From Planctomycetota bacterium (GTDB lineage Bacteria; Planctomycetota; Phycisphaerae; UBA1845; PWPN01): a stretch of 64,000 nt of DNA. Under the pieces are notes generated by a model that searched no databases, was not told the origin of the DNA, and worked only from the letters and a program-made list of their open reading frames with translations. The stretch is taken from positions 248,001-312,000 of the forward strand of contig JAKPHF010000064.1 of assembly GCA_029550525.1 (NCBI GenBank), written 5' to 3'. Shown one piece after another: positions 10,617 through 21,193 of this stretch (position 1 is the stretch's first letter; every line of letters starts with the position of its first letter). The position numbers and the translations under genes were made by a program.

Positions 10617-12377
10617 CTACGGTGTGGGCCGTTCCGCGGCACGGAGCGACTTGAGAAAGCCCTGATATCGGGCAAGCCGCTCGTCGAACTGCGGGGGCGC
10701 GGGCAGAGGCGTTGGCACTCGCGTGTTGCGGCAGTGGCGGTCGTACAAAGCGTTGAACGTGGCGGCCTGCTCGTCCACGTGCGGGAGGTTCAAACCCGGA
10801 CGGGCGTAGATGTAGCGGACCGGTTCGTCGTCGTGGCGGATGGTCGCAGCCAGCTCGAAATCGGGCAGGGTGTCGATTCGGTCGCGGTAGGCCGCGTCGG
10901 CGATGAGGACGTCGACCTCGGCGTGCATCTCCCGCACGAGCGGTGCGAGCATCTCGGGACGCAGATCGTAATCGGCCAGGACGGCGCGGCCGCAATAGTA
11001 CTCGGCGACCGAGACCTCCATGCCGGTGTTGGTGTGGATGGTCATGACCACGGCCTCCGGGGGGACGTGGGCGCGGACGTAGTACCCGGCAGCCTTGATG
11101 CCGGTTTCCGGGCGAACCGATCCCCAGAAGGTCTTCAGGCCGGTCCAGCGTACGAATTGTGCCTCGTTCAGGCAGGCATCAGCCGAACCCACGCCCATAT
11201 GGCACAGGGCCAGGGCGGCAGCGCAGGCGAAGGCGAGCCGGGCGACCGGGCGGGGCGACAGCCGCTGCAGCATCGCGCAAATCCAGATGGCCACAAGCAC
11301 ACCCGCGGCGTAGGCGGCCTCGATCATGTAAGCGCCCGGGTAGCCGACGCGGGTCCAATCCACCAGAAGCGTGAGTGGCAGCACGGCCGCCCAACTCCAG
11401 ACGGCCAGCACGCGGTACCGCGGTGTCAACGTTGCCCAGATCAGTCCGGCCGCAGCCGACAGGGCGAACAGGTATCCGAAATGCGAAACCCACATGGAGG
11501 GCAGATCCAGGAACTGGGTGAACCGCCATCCGGTCGAGCCGGCGTCGTGCTTGTGCAGCAACCGACCCAACTGGCCGCCTCCGGTCCATCTCCAGGACAT
11601 ATATATGACAGCCAGGGCCAACACGCAGGGGATAATGAAGCCGAAGCCGAAACTGCGCCCCAAGGGCAGCGAGGCGGCGCGATGTCGCGGCGTCGCCGGA
11701 GAGGACGAAGCGTGCTGTCGCGTTCGCCGCCGGTCCCACCAGACGTACATGAGTGCGACGGGCAAGGCGAAGGCGAAACAGTTGCTCAGGCAGTGCAGAA
11801 GCAGGGCGGTGCCGCCGAGGAACAGCCAATAGGGCCGGTCTTCGTCGAGATAGGTCAGGATGGCCCATAGGGAGACGGTGCCGGTGAGCAGCCAGACGGT
11901 GTTGTAGCCCCACGCATAATGTGCGTCCGACACCAGCGTGGGGATGACCGAGCAGACCGCTGCGGCCAGGATCGCTTCGGACCGGCCGCCGCCCAGTCTG
12001 CGGACGAGGCCGAACGTGAACAGAATCTGAAGCACGCTCGCGGCGGCGATGGGGATGCGCAGCGCCGCTTCGTCGATGGGCAGGTGCAGGCGGCTCAGTA
12101 ACTCGGCCCAGGTCCGCTGGAGGATCGGCAGCACCGGGCCGTAGTCATGGGCGAAGAACCATTTGATGCCGTAGTTGTGCTGGACGGCCCAGGCGATGGC
12201 CACCTGGTCCGAAGTCGCCATGATCGCTCCGAGGTTCCAGATCCGGATGGCCACGGCGACCGCGAGGACGGCCGCTGCGATCGTCCACGTGCGAATGTCC
12301 CGCCGGCCACGGCTACGCGGAGCGGTCAGCAACGCAGGAAGTTCACGAGCGGTCGGCAGGGCGGAAAGAGTGGCCAT
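10617..12377 (-). CDS. multi-TM glycosyltransferase-like (PMT/GT39-type) membrane protein
   Basis: 586 aa, many TM segments, GT-C-like organisation. Confidence 0.65.
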   Translation of the reverse strand: MATLSALPTARELPALLTAPRSRGRRDIRTWTIAAAVLAVAVAIRIWNLGAIMATSDQVAIAWAVQHNYGIKWFFAHDYGPVLPILQRTWAELLSRLHLPIDEAALRIPIAAASVLQILFTFGLVRRLGGGRSEAILAAAVCSVIPTLVSDAHYAWGYNTVWLLTGTVSLWAILTYLDEDRPYWLFLGGTALLLHCLSNCFAFALPVALMYVWWDRRRTRQHASSSPATPRHRAASLPLGRSFGFGFIIPCVLALAVIYMSWRWTGGGQLGRLLHKHDAGSTGWRFTQFLDLPSMWVSHFGYLFALSAAAGLIWATLTPRYRVLAVWSWAAVLPLTLLVDWTRVGYPGAYMIEAAYAAGVLVAIWICAMLQRLSPRPVARLAFACAAALALCHMGVGSADACLNEAQFVRWTGLKTFWGSVRPETGIKAAGYYVRAHVPPEAVVMTIHTNTGMEVSVAEYYCGRAVLADYDLRPEMLAPLVREMHAEVDVLIADAAYRDRIDTLPDFELAATIRHDDEPVRYIYARPGLNLPHVDEQAATFNALYDRHCRNTRVPTPLPAPPQFDERLARYQGFLKSLRAAERPTP

Positions 12378-12550
12378 GGTCTGAAAAACCTCGCGATTTC
12401 GGGTCGTTGCCGGCCGGCGCGCAACATCCCTGCGCTCGCCGCCCCGGGCTCACGGGTCATATCGGACGGAGAAGATGGCATATTGAGCTTGGCCCTGCTC
12501 GGTTCGCCGATTCCGCTGCAATGCACGCGACACTGTGGTGTACACACCAT

Positions 12551-12643
12551 TATGGTGCACGCTTCCCAGCGTGCACCGGTGCAGGCAGGATGCCCACACC
12601 ACAATCTCGGGCGTGCACATGCCGGCGGGAGCCTGCACCACAA
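12551..12643. repeat. palindromic dispersed-repeat cluster (GGTGCACGCTnCCAGCGTGCACC / GCCTGCACCACAA type)
   Basis: gtgcacgcttcccagcgtgcac is a near-perfect palindrome; 'gccggcgggagcctgcaccacaac' recurs as 'gccggctcgaagcctgcaccacaaac' at 60254. Confidence 0.6.
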
Positions 12644-12690
12644 CGCCTGTCTGGCTGAGGTGGTCGGGCGAAAGCGGCACGAAAGCGGCA

Positions 12691-14847
12691 CTAGTTGTCG
12701 TGCGACCGGCCGGGCAGGGGGGCCAAAGCGTCGGGGTCCGACGAATCGTCCGCTGCGGGGCGGTGATACACCATGTAATGCGGGAAGGGAATCTCGATTC
12801 CCAGCTCGTCGAACCGGTTCTTGATGCGACGGAGCATCTCGCGTTTGACCATCCACTGACGCAGCGGCCGCGTTTTGATCATGAGGCGGACGATCACGGC
12901 CGACTCGCCGAGGTTGTCGACGCCCACCATCTCGGGGGCGTCGAGGACGAGCGGGCGAAAGACCGGATCCCGGTACAGCTCGTTGGCGACCTCCATCAGG
13001 GCAGCCATGACGCGATCGACCTGCTCCTTGTAGGCCACGCGGATGTCCAACACCGCCCGCGACCAGCCGTGCGTCATATTCGTGACGCTCTTGATCTCGC
13101 CGTGGGGAATGAAGTGGGCATTGCCCTCGATGTCGCGCAGCTTGGTCATGCGCAAGCTGATGTGTTCGACCATGCCGGAAATGTTACCAATCCTGATGAC
13201 GTCGTTAATGGCGTACTGGTTTTCCAGCAGGATGATGAATCCGGAGAAGTAGTCTTTAATCAGGCTCTGAGCGCCGAACGCCACGGCCAAGCCCACCACA
13301 CCGGCCGCTCCCAGCAGGGGGACGATATTGATGCCGACCTCGCTCAGGATCATGAGCATGCCGCCGATGACGATGGCCGTCGAGGCGAAATTGCGGAAGA
13401 CGGCCGCGAGCGTCTTGGCCCGTGCCTCGCGTTCGGGCTCACCGCCGGCGTCGCCTCGGATCGTGATGAGCCGGACGATCCGTTGCTCGACGACCTTGGT
13501 CAACCAGAGCAGCACCATCATGGCCAGGCCGATGCCCGCCACGGGCGGGCCGTGCCGGATCAGCCATTGCAGGATGTTGAACAACGAGAACGGGTTCTGA
13601 AGGCGGCGCACCTCCTGCTCGGCCTCAGCAGCTTGGGAACGCTTGCGTTCGGCATCCTCCAGGGCGGTGATGTGCTCGGATTGCAGGTCGTCCAGTTCCG
13701 AGCGGAGCTCGCCGATCCGTTTTTCGATCTTGTTGACCTCAGCTTCGGCTTCGCCGGCGCGAGCCTCGGCGTCGTCCACCCGCGCCCACATGGCGCTGAC
13801 CTGCTCGGTGGGAGCGCCGGTGGAGAGCAGCTTCTCGACGTGCTCGCGGACGCTGTTGTAGCTCTTGCGTGCGTTGACGGCCCGCTGGCGGGCGGTGTCG
13901 AGGAGACTTTCTTCGGTCTTGATATTATCCCGAACGGTGGCGATTCGCTCGGTGATGGACTGAAGCTGCTCGGCGGCCTTCTTGGCTTCCGTCTTCGTGA
14001 CGTGGGCCTTCTGCTGGGCCTCGAGGAGTTCCTTGTTGTCGGGCAGCGCGGTTTGAGCGAGCGGCGGCGCTTCCGAGCCGGTCTGCGAAGCGGCAGGGCT
14101 AGCCGGAGCCGCCGGCGCCGGGACGCCCGGCACGGCGGGGACCTGGATGGTCGCCTGTGGGGGGGCCGGCTGGGCAGCCGGTGTGGGGCCGGCCTGCTCT
14201 TGTTCCGGTTTGACCTCGGTCGCCAGCGCCTCTGCCGGTTTCGACGTCGCCGTCTCGGGATTCCGCATGCGATTGAGGGCGGCCAAGTCCTGCTCAAGCT
14301 TCTTTTCCAGCAAAGCGAATTTCTGCTGTAGCGCGGCGCGTTCGGCGATGGCCAAGTCGAAGCGTTCCTTGGCCAGTTCGCGGGCCCGTTGGAGACCCGT
14401 CAGATCCGGAGCCTCACCGGCCGGACGGGAGGCGGCTTCCTGCTGGCGTTCCTCGAGCCGCTTGTCGAGGCGCATGAATGCTTCCTTGGCCTGGGCGTAC
14501 TCGCTCTTGGGGTCGTCGAGATCCTTCTTGATCTCTTCGAGTTCCGCCTGGGTGTCCGCGATGGTCTTTTCCAGGCGCAAAATGCGTTCGGCCTGCGAGA
14601 GCTTGGCCTCGGCGGTGGTAGGGACGTTGTTTTGGGTGGACGCAGCGGCACTCGGTTCCGCGGCCGAGTCAGCCTGCACCGTGACGGGAAGGGTCAGGAT
14701 GCAGCATGCCAATCCAAGCCGGAATAAAAGCAGACCCGTCGAGCGATTCATCAACTCTTCCTCCGCGCGTTCAGCGGCGTTCGGATGAAAAGGGAGTAGG
14801 CGGCATTGCAGGCCGCTCACGATATCCCCAGTACGACCCGAGTGCAA
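12691..14847 (-). CDS. mechanosensitive ion channel MscS family protein with long coiled-coil N-terminus
   Basis: 718 aa; 'LLGAAGVVGLAVAFGAQSLIKDYFSGFIILLENQYAINDVIRIGNISGMVEHISLRMTKLRDIEGNAHFIPHGEI'. Confidence 0.93.
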   Translation of the reverse strand: MHSGRTGDIVSGLQCRLLPFHPNAAERAEEELMNRSTGLLLFRLGLACCILTLPVTVQADSAAEPSAAASTQNNVPTTAEAKLSQAERILRLEKTIADTQAELEEIKKDLDDPKSEYAQAKEAFMRLDKRLEERQQEAASRPAGEAPDLTGLQRARELAKERFDLAIAERAALQQKFALLEKKLEQDLAALNRMRNPETATSKPAEALATEVKPEQEQAGPTPAAQPAPPQATIQVPAVPGVPAPAAPASPAASQTGSEAPPLAQTALPDNKELLEAQQKAHVTKTEAKKAAEQLQSITERIATVRDNIKTEESLLDTARQRAVNARKSYNSVREHVEKLLSTGAPTEQVSAMWARVDDAEARAGEAEAEVNKIEKRIGELRSELDDLQSEHITALEDAERKRSQAAEAEQEVRRLQNPFSLFNILQWLIRHGPPVAGIGLAMMVLLWLTKVVEQRIVRLITIRGDAGGEPEREARAKTLAAVFRNFASTAIVIGGMLMILSEVGINIVPLLGAAGVVGLAVAFGAQSLIKDYFSGFIILLENQYAINDVIRIGNISGMVEHISLRMTKLRDIEGNAHFIPHGEIKSVTNMTHGWSRAVLDIRVAYKEQVDRVMAALMEVANELYRDPVFRPLVLDAPEMVGVDNLGESAVIVRLMIKTRPLRQWMVKREMLRRIKNRFDELGIEIPFPHYMVYHRPAADDSSDPDALAPLPGRSHDN

Positions 14848-14941
14848 CTGTGGTGCGGATACCGTCCGGTGTCACCGGCCGGGCTATAATTCCGCCGGTA
14901 TTGAAATCGCGAGACTGAGGCTTTTTTGACGAGAATACATC

Positions 14942-17056
14942 ATGCCCACTGCGGCCAGCACAACCTTTCGCGCCAACCGGCTCATCGACGCGACCAGTCC
15001 GTATCTCCTGCAGCACGCACACAACCCGGTGGATTGGTATCCCTGGGACAGCGAAGCGCTGGAGCGAGCACGGGCTGAGGATAAGCCGATTTTTCTCAGC
15101 ATCGGCTACTCGGCCTGCCACTGGTGTCACGTGATGGAGCGCGAGAGCTTCGAGAACGCCGAGATCGCGGATCTGCTCAATCGCGACTTCATCTCCATCA
15201 AAGTGGACCGTGAGGAGCGCCCGGATCTGGACGACATCTACATGACGGCGACGGTGCTGTACAACCGGGGCCAGGGCGGCTGGCCCATGAGCGTGTTCCT
15301 CACGCCGGAGGGCAAGCCCTTCTACGCAGGCACGTACTTTCCGCCCGAGTCGCGGTGGGGCCGGCCGGGCTTCAAGGACATCCTGATTCAGATTGCCCGG
15401 TTGTGGCGCGAGCAGCGGTCACGGCTGGTGGAATCGGCGGAGACGCTCACGGCGGCAATTCGCCAGTACAGTGGACCGGCCAGCGACCCAGGCGGCATCC
15501 CGCATGAACTCGTTAGTCGCACCGCCCATCATCTGATCGAGGCGTTTGATCCCCACGACGGTGGCATGCTCAGCGGACCGACCAACAAGTTCCCGCCGTC
15601 AATGGCCATGACGCTCATGCTGCGCGAGTACCACCGGACTCGCTCGGCGGGCCGGCCGAATCCCACGCTGCTCGATCGCGTGGAGACGACGCTGCGGAAG
15701 ATGGCGGCAGGCGGGATCTACGATCAACTCGGCGGCGGCATCGCCCGGTACAGCACCGATCCACAGTGGCTTGTGCCGCATTTCGAGAAGATGCTGTACG
15801 ACCAGGCATTGGTCAGCGCGGCATACATCGAGGTTTCGCAGGTCACCGGCAAGCCGGAATACGCGGCGGTGGCCGCCGACATCTTCGAGTACGTGCTGCG
15901 GGACCTTCGGTCGCATGAGGGCGCGTTCTACTCGTCTCGCGACGCGGACAGCGAAGGCGCCGAGGGCAAGTACTACGTCTGGTCGAAAGCCGAGATCATG
16001 AACGTGCTCGGCCCGCGCGACGGCGCGTTGTTTTGCAGCTACTACGACGTGACCGAGGAGGGCAACTGGGAGGGCCGCAACATCCTGCACGTGTCGCGCG
16101 ACCTCGACGTGGTGGCGAAGCTCAATCAGGTGGAGCCGGGAGAACTGCGGCGGAGTCTCGACGTGTCGCGTCGCAAACTCCTGGCGGCCCGGGCCCAGCG
16201 GGTGCCGCCAGGGCTGGACGACAAGATCCTGACGAGCTGGAACGCGCTGATGATCGCGTCACTCGCAATCGGCGGGCGAGTGATGGGCGAGCCGCGGTAC
16301 GTACAGGCAGCCGTCCGGGCCGCGGACTTCATCCTCCGCGAAATGACCGCGGGCGGCCGACTCCTGAGGACTTACCGCCACGGCAAGGCTCACACGGGGG
16401 GCTACCTTGACGACCATGCCTTCTTCGTCGAAGCACTGCTCGAGCTGTATGCGGCCACCTTCGAGCCGCGCTGGCTCCTGGAGGCGATTCGGCTGAACGA
16501 GGAGACGCTGGCCCATTTCTGGGATGTCGACGGCGGCGGGTTCTTCCTGACCGCCGACGACGCCGAGCAGTTGGTGGTGCGGTCCAAGGACCTGCAGGAT
16601 GGGGCGACTCCGGCCGGGAATTCGGTCGCTTTCTCGAATCTGGTTCGCCTGGCGGAGATCCTCGACCGCCAGGATCTGCGAGACCGGGCGGCCCGGATGC
16701 TTCAGGCGGTGGCAGGAACCGTCCAGCAGGCGCCATCCGCATTCGCCCGCCTGCTGACGGCCGTCGATCTGTACTATTCGCCGCCGACTGAAGTTGTGGT
16801 GGTCGGGCCGCTCAGCGATCCGGCGACGCAGGGATTGATCCAGGCGGCAAATCAGGGGTATGATCCCTACCGGCGCGTACTCTTGCTGGACATCACGCTC
16901 GATGCGGCGGATCTGCTGCGCGAGCGAGTTCCGCTGTTCGAGGGCAAGTTACCCGTGCAGGGTCAGCCGGCGGCGTATGTTTGCCGGAATCGGACTTGCG
17001 GCAGGCCGGCAACCTCGCCGGAAGAATTGCGCGATGCACTGACGATAAAGGAGTAG
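14942..17056 (+). CDS. thioredoxin domain-containing protein (DUF255 / YyaL-type)
   Basis: 704 aa; '[59 protein letters not shown]'. Confidence 0.95.
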   Translation: MPTAASTTFRANRLIDATSPYLLQHAHNPVDWYPWDSEALERARAEDKPIFLSIGYSACHWCHVMERESFENAEIADLLNRDFISIKVDREERPDLDDIYMTATVLYNRGQGGWPMSVFLTPEGKPFYAGTYFPPESRWGRPGFKDILIQIARLWREQRSRLVESAETLTAAIRQYSGPASDPGGIPHELVSRTAHHLIEAFDPHDGGMLSGPTNKFPPSMAMTLMLREYHRTRSAGRPNPTLLDRVETTLRKMAAGGIYDQLGGGIARYSTDPQWLVPHFEKMLYDQALVSAAYIEVSQVTGKPEYAAVAADIFEYVLRDLRSHEGAFYSSRDADSEGAEGKYYVWSKAEIMNVLGPRDGALFCSYYDVTEEGNWEGRNILHVSRDLDVVAKLNQVEPGELRRSLDVSRRKLLAARAQRVPPGLDDKILTSWNALMIASLAIGGRVMGEPRYVQAAVRAADFILREMTAGGRLLRTYRHGKAHTGGYLDDHAFFVEALLELYAATFEPRWLLEAIRLNEETLAHFWDVDGGGFFLTADDAEQLVVRSKDLQDGATPAGNSVAFSNLVRLAEILDRQDLRDRAARMLQAVAGTVQQAPSAFARLLTAVDLYYSPPTEVVVVGPLSDPATQGLIQAANQGYDPYRRVLLLDITLDAADLLRERVPLFEGKLPVQGQPAAYVCRNRTCGRPATSPEELRDALTIKE

Positions 17057-17101
17057 GGCCGCGTTCTTGCGGCAGAGCGGAATACCCCTGGGCAAGAGAT
17101 C

Positions 17102-17126
17102 CGGCGGGGTTGAACCCCGTCGCTCG
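17102..17126. repeat. dispersed hairpin repeat CGGCGGGGnnnAACCCCGyCGCTCG
   Basis: cggcggggttgaaccccgtcgctcg; same core plus CGCTCG suffix at 38192, 41988 and 58800. Confidence 0.6.
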
Positions 17127-17158
17127 CGGTAGGTGCTTGACGCAGGGAAAGGAAGATC

Positions 17159-18442
17159 GTGGACAGAGTCATCCCGGTTGCCCGGACGTGCATGTGGATC
17201 GCCTGCGTCCTGCTGCAGGTCGTGCAGGGGGCCGACACCGCTTGGGGCCAAACTGCGACTCCGCAGGGTGCAGCGGCGCAGAGTGCGACGCCGATGGTGA
17301 GCGTGACGGAACCACCGTATCCGAAGAGCCGGCGGGTGCCCGAGGAGATGATGCGCCGCCGTCCACGCCAGGTCATCGCGCTGCCTTCCGAGCCGGGTGA
17401 ATACGGTCAGGACAAATTGCAGCGGTCCGCCGGCGTTCTCGGGAAGCTTCCGCCGGATGTTCATCGCCTGCCCGAAGGCTACGTGGTGGCGGGACGACAG
17501 ATGGCGGTCGAACGCCAGGCCGACTGGGTCGTCTGCTACCTGCCAGACGAGCGGCTGGCCAAGTTCTCGCTGAACGAGGCGGCGGGATGGCTGGGCGATT
17601 TGGATGCGGCTCGCCTCGGATCGGGGTTGGTGGCTGCCTGCCAGGCCCGGGAAATTTCCGTGGCTCCCGAGGCGCAGGTGATCGTGGAAGAGCCCGGGAA
17701 GCGTTGGCGCATCGCCGATCCGCGACGAACGTTGATCGTGGAGCGCGACCGGGACGGGCTGGCCGTGCGGGCCGCGTTGCCGCTGCGACTTTTGCCCAAC
17801 AAGAGTCTGGCCATGCTCGAGGCGGTGCTCACCGGTTCGCAGCAGACGCCCAGCTTCGCGTTCACCGGTCTGGTGACCGAGTTCCAGGGAAACAACTACC
17901 TGCTCACCGAGCACTTGTCGCAAGTGATCACCGTGGCCGAGGAACCACCGAGCGAGACCGGCGGTGGTGATGCGTCGGCTGATTCGGCAGAGACGGACGC
18001 CACAGCGACGGCGCCGGCCGGCGATCCGCGGCCGGAGGAGATCATCAAGCAACTGCTTGAGCGCAAGCCTCGCCGGGCCGTTCCGCTTCGGCAGAATGTG
18101 CCGGCCGTCGCTCAGCAGGAACCGCCGCCGGTGCGTCCTGACGGTGAGGCCCGCGTCGAGCAGGTCTGGCCCGAGGAGACGCTGGTGGTGGATCAGCCGG
18201 GCCGCATCGTGCCCAGTGAGCAGTGGTGGATGTTTGCTTTCGAGGACAAGGGGCACCAGGCATCTCGCCGGCCGGTTCGATTGCTGCCCAACCGCATGCT
18301 CGAAAACGCCATCGCTCTGGCGGGCGACGAGTCCATGGGCGTCGTGCTCACGGTGAGCGGTGAGCTGACGGAATACCACGGAACCAATTACCTCCTGCTG
18401 CGCAAGGTGCTTGTCCAGCGGGACTGGGGAAACCTGAAATAA
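17159..18442 (+). CDS. hypothetical secreted protein with internally duplicated domain
   Basis: 427 aa; hydrophobic N-terminus; 'PLRLLPNKSLAMLEAVL..FTGLVTEFQGNNYLLTEHLSQV' echoed by 'PVRLLPNRMLENAIAL..VSGELTEYHGTNYLLLRKVLVQ'. Confidence 0.7.
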   Translation: MDRVIPVARTCMWIACVLLQVVQGADTAWGQTATPQGAAAQSATPMVSVTEPPYPKSRRVPEEMMRRRPRQVIALPSEPGEYGQDKLQRSAGVLGKLPPDVHRLPEGYVVAGRQMAVERQADWVVCYLPDERLAKFSLNEAAGWLGDLDAARLGSGLVAACQAREISVAPEAQVIVEEPGKRWRIADPRRTLIVERDRDGLAVRAALPLRLLPNKSLAMLEAVLTGSQQTPSFAFTGLVTEFQGNNYLLTEHLSQVITVAEEPPSETGGGDASADSAETDATATAPAGDPRPEEIIKQLLERKPRRAVPLRQNVPAVAQQEPPPVRPDGEARVEQVWPEETLVVDQPGRIVPSEQWWMFAFEDKGHQASRRPVRLLPNRMLENAIALAGDESMGVVLTVSGELTEYHGTNYLLLRKVLVQRDWGNLK

Positions 18443-19788
18443 TGGCACTGATGATGAGCGTTTCGGGCGTGCGGGGCGTGATCGGCGAGTCGATGACGCC
18501 CGTTTTGGCTGCCGAGTTGGGCTGTGCGTTCGGCACGTACCTGGGCGGTGGCAAAGTGGTGGTCGGCCGGGATACGCGGCCCAGCGGCCCGATGCTCCAG
18601 CGTGCTTTGGTGTCCGGGTTGTTGGCCACCGGGTGCGAGGTGGTCGAGTTGAACATCGCCTCGACGCCGGCGGTTGCGTTCATGGTGCGCCGGCACGGGG
18701 CAGCGGGCGGTGTGGTGATCACGGCCAGCCACAACCCGGTGATCTGGAACGGCATCAAGTTTCTGACCGACGAAGGGCTGGCACCGCCGCCCGACCGAGC
18801 GCAATCGATCTTCGAGACCTATCGCACCAAGGCGTTCAAACTGGCGGGTGTGGATGCTCTGCGTGCGCCGGCGGTCGACAAGAGCGCCGACGAGGCTCAT
18901 GTGGAGGCGGCTCTGGGGATCATCTATCCGGATCAGATCGCGGAGAAGCGCTACCGCGTGGTGCTCGACAGCATCAACGGGGCGGGGAGCACTGAAGGCA
19001 AGCTCCTCCTGAGCCGGCTGGGATGCGAAGTGATCCACGTCAACGCCGAGCCGAACGGGCGATTCGCCCACACGCCCGAGCCGACGGCCGAGAACCTGAC
19101 CAGCCTGTGCGAGGCCGTGCGCAAACACAAGGCGCACATCGGCTTCGCCCAGGATCCCGACGCCGATCGCCTGGCCATCGTGGACGAGCACGGCAACTAC
19201 ATTGGCGAGGAGTACACGCTGGCGTTGTGTGCCATGTACATGTTCAAGGCCCATCCGGGACCGATCGCTGCGAATCTGTCCACGTCGCGGATGGTGGATG
19301 ACCTGGCGGCGGCGGCCGGCGGTCCCTGCCGCGTCGTGCGTTCGGCGGTGGGCGAAGCCAACGTGGTCGCCGCGATGCGAGCCAATGGCTGTCGCTTCGG
19401 CGGGGAGGGCAACGGTGGTGTCATCGATCCGCGGGTGGGGCCGGTTCGCGACAGCCTCGTCGGGATGGCGCTCACGCTGCAGCTCATGGCCATTCGCAAT
19501 GCCGGCATCAGTCAATTGGTCGAGAAGATTCCTCGCTATGTGATGAGCAAGCAGAAGTTCGAATGCTCTTCCGACCGCATTGCCCGAGTGCTGGCGGCGG
19601 TTCGCTCGGCCTACGCCCAGGAGAAGATCAACGATATCGACGGCGTGCGGATCGACTTTGCGGAAGGTTGGGTTCACGTGCGCGGCTCGAACACCGAGCC
19701 CATCATTCGGATCATTGCCGAGGCGAAAACTCAGGCAGACTGCGATCGCCTCGTCGCCGACGTGCGGAGGATCGCGGACGGGGTGTGA
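18442..19788 (+). CDS. glmM: phosphoglucosamine mutase
   Basis: 448 aa; 'SVSGVRGVIGESMTP', 'GVVITASHNPVIWNGIKF', 'FAQDPDADRLAIVDE'; TAATG overlap with upstream gene. Confidence 0.92.
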   Translation: MALMMSVSGVRGVIGESMTPVLAAELGCAFGTYLGGGKVVVGRDTRPSGPMLQRALVSGLLATGCEVVELNIASTPAVAFMVRRHGAAGGVVITASHNPVIWNGIKFLTDEGLAPPPDRAQSIFETYRTKAFKLAGVDALRAPAVDKSADEAHVEAALGIIYPDQIAEKRYRVVLDSINGAGSTEGKLLLSRLGCEVIHVNAEPNGRFAHTPEPTAENLTSLCEAVRKHKAHIGFAQDPDADRLAIVDEHGNYIGEEYTLALCAMYMFKAHPGPIAANLSTSRMVDDLAAAAGGPCRVVRSAVGEANVVAAMRANGCRFGGEGNGGVIDPRVGPVRDSLVGMALTLQLMAIRNAGISQLVEKIPRYVMSKQKFECSSDRIARVLAAVRSAYAQEKINDIDGVRIDFAEGWVHVRGSNTEPIIRIIAEAKTQADCDRLVADVRRIADGV

Positions 19789-19936
19789 GTCGCGCCGCTT
19801 CTCCGAGAACCGGTCATCGCAGAGCCGTGCCCATCCGAATCTGAGATATCCCGGGGATCTGCATCTCCGGGCGTTGGAGCCGTATCATTTCCCAGGATGT
19901 TGGATCGCTGGGAGTTGCAGTGGAAGGTAACGTTGC

Positions 19937-21184
19937 ATGGGGTTCGCGAGCGTTGAAGAACAGTTGCAGGTCCTGACCCGAGGATGCGAGCGGATCGAGA
20001 CGCTCGATGAACTGCGGGCCAAGCTGGAGCATTCGCGGCAGACGAACACGCCGTTGCGGGTGAAGCTGGGGCTGGATCCGACCGCCCCGGACATTCACCT
20101 GGGGCACACGGTGGTGCTGCGCAAGATGCGGCAGTTCCAGGATCTGGGGCACAAGGCGGTGCTGATCATTGGCGATTACACGGCCAAGATCGGCGACCCT
20201 TCAGGCCGAAGCAAGACCCGGCCCGTGCTGGACAACGAGAGCATCGCTCGCAACGCCAAGACCTATTTCGAGCAGGCCGGCAAGGTTCTGGACACCACCG
20301 CGGACAAGCTGGAGATTCGCCACAATAGCGAGTGGCTCGAGCCCATGCGCTTCGCCGACGTGCTCAAGCTGGCCGGCCAGATGACCGTCGGCCAGATGCT
20401 CAAACGCGAGGACTTCGCCAACCGCTTCAAATCGGAGACGCCCATCGGCGTGCACGAGTTCCTGTATCCGCTCATGCAGGGCTGGGATAGCGTGTGCATC
20501 CGCGCGGACGTGGAGCTGGGTGGCACGGACCAGACGTTCAACAATCTGGTCGGCCGCGACCTGCAGCGCAACGCCGGCCAGAAGCCGCAGATCGTGATGG
20601 TCATGCCCATCCTCGTGGGACTCGACGGGCACGAGAAGATGAGCAAGTCGCTGGGCAATTATGTGGGCGTAACCGAAACGCCACACGACCTGTTCGGCAA
20701 GCTCATGAGCGTGCCCGACCATTGCATGGCGAACTATTTCACGCTGCTCACGTCCATTCCGGAGCCCGAGATTCGGACGCTGGTGGATCCGGCCCGCACG
20801 CATCCCATGGAAGCGAAGAAGCGGCTGGCTTTGGAAGTGACGGCGTCGTTCCACTCACGCGAACAGGCCGAACGGGCTCGCGGCGAGTGGGAGGCGATTC
20901 ACCAGAAGAGTGCCGGCGCGGGCGGACTGGTCGTGCCCGCCGACACGCCGACGGTTACGGTGGGGCGGGAACTGCGTGAAGCCAACGGTGAAATCCTGAA
21001 ATTGAAACTGATCGTGCACTGCGGGTTCGCGGCGAGCAACAACGAAGCTCGCCGGCTGATCGGCGAGCGAGGGATTCAGCTCAACGGCCAGGTGATCGAG
21101 GATCCGACGGGTACGATCGCGATCAAGAGCGGCGACATTCTGCAACGCGGCAAGCGCAAGTTTGCCCGCCTGCAGGTGGACTGA
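19937..21184 (+). CDS. tyrS: tyrosyl-tRNA synthetase
   Basis: 415 aa; 'LGLDPTAPDIHLGHTVVLRKMRQFQDLGHKAVLIIGDYTAKIGDPSGRSKTRP', 'KMSKSLGNY', C-terminal S4 domain. Confidence 0.96.
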   Translation: MGFASVEEQLQVLTRGCERIETLDELRAKLEHSRQTNTPLRVKLGLDPTAPDIHLGHTVVLRKMRQFQDLGHKAVLIIGDYTAKIGDPSGRSKTRPVLDNESIARNAKTYFEQAGKVLDTTADKLEIRHNSEWLEPMRFADVLKLAGQMTVGQMLKREDFANRFKSETPIGVHEFLYPLMQGWDSVCIRADVELGGTDQTFNNLVGRDLQRNAGQKPQIVMVMPILVGLDGHEKMSKSLGNYVGVTETPHDLFGKLMSVPDHCMANYFTLLTSIPEPEIRTLVDPARTHPMEAKKRLALEVTASFHSREQAERARGEWEAIHQKSAGAGGLVVPADTPTVTVGRELREANGEILKLKLIVHCGFAASNNEARRLIGERGIQLNGQVIEDPTGTIAIKSGDILQRGKRKFARLQVD

Positions 21185-21193
21185 GGTGTCGCG

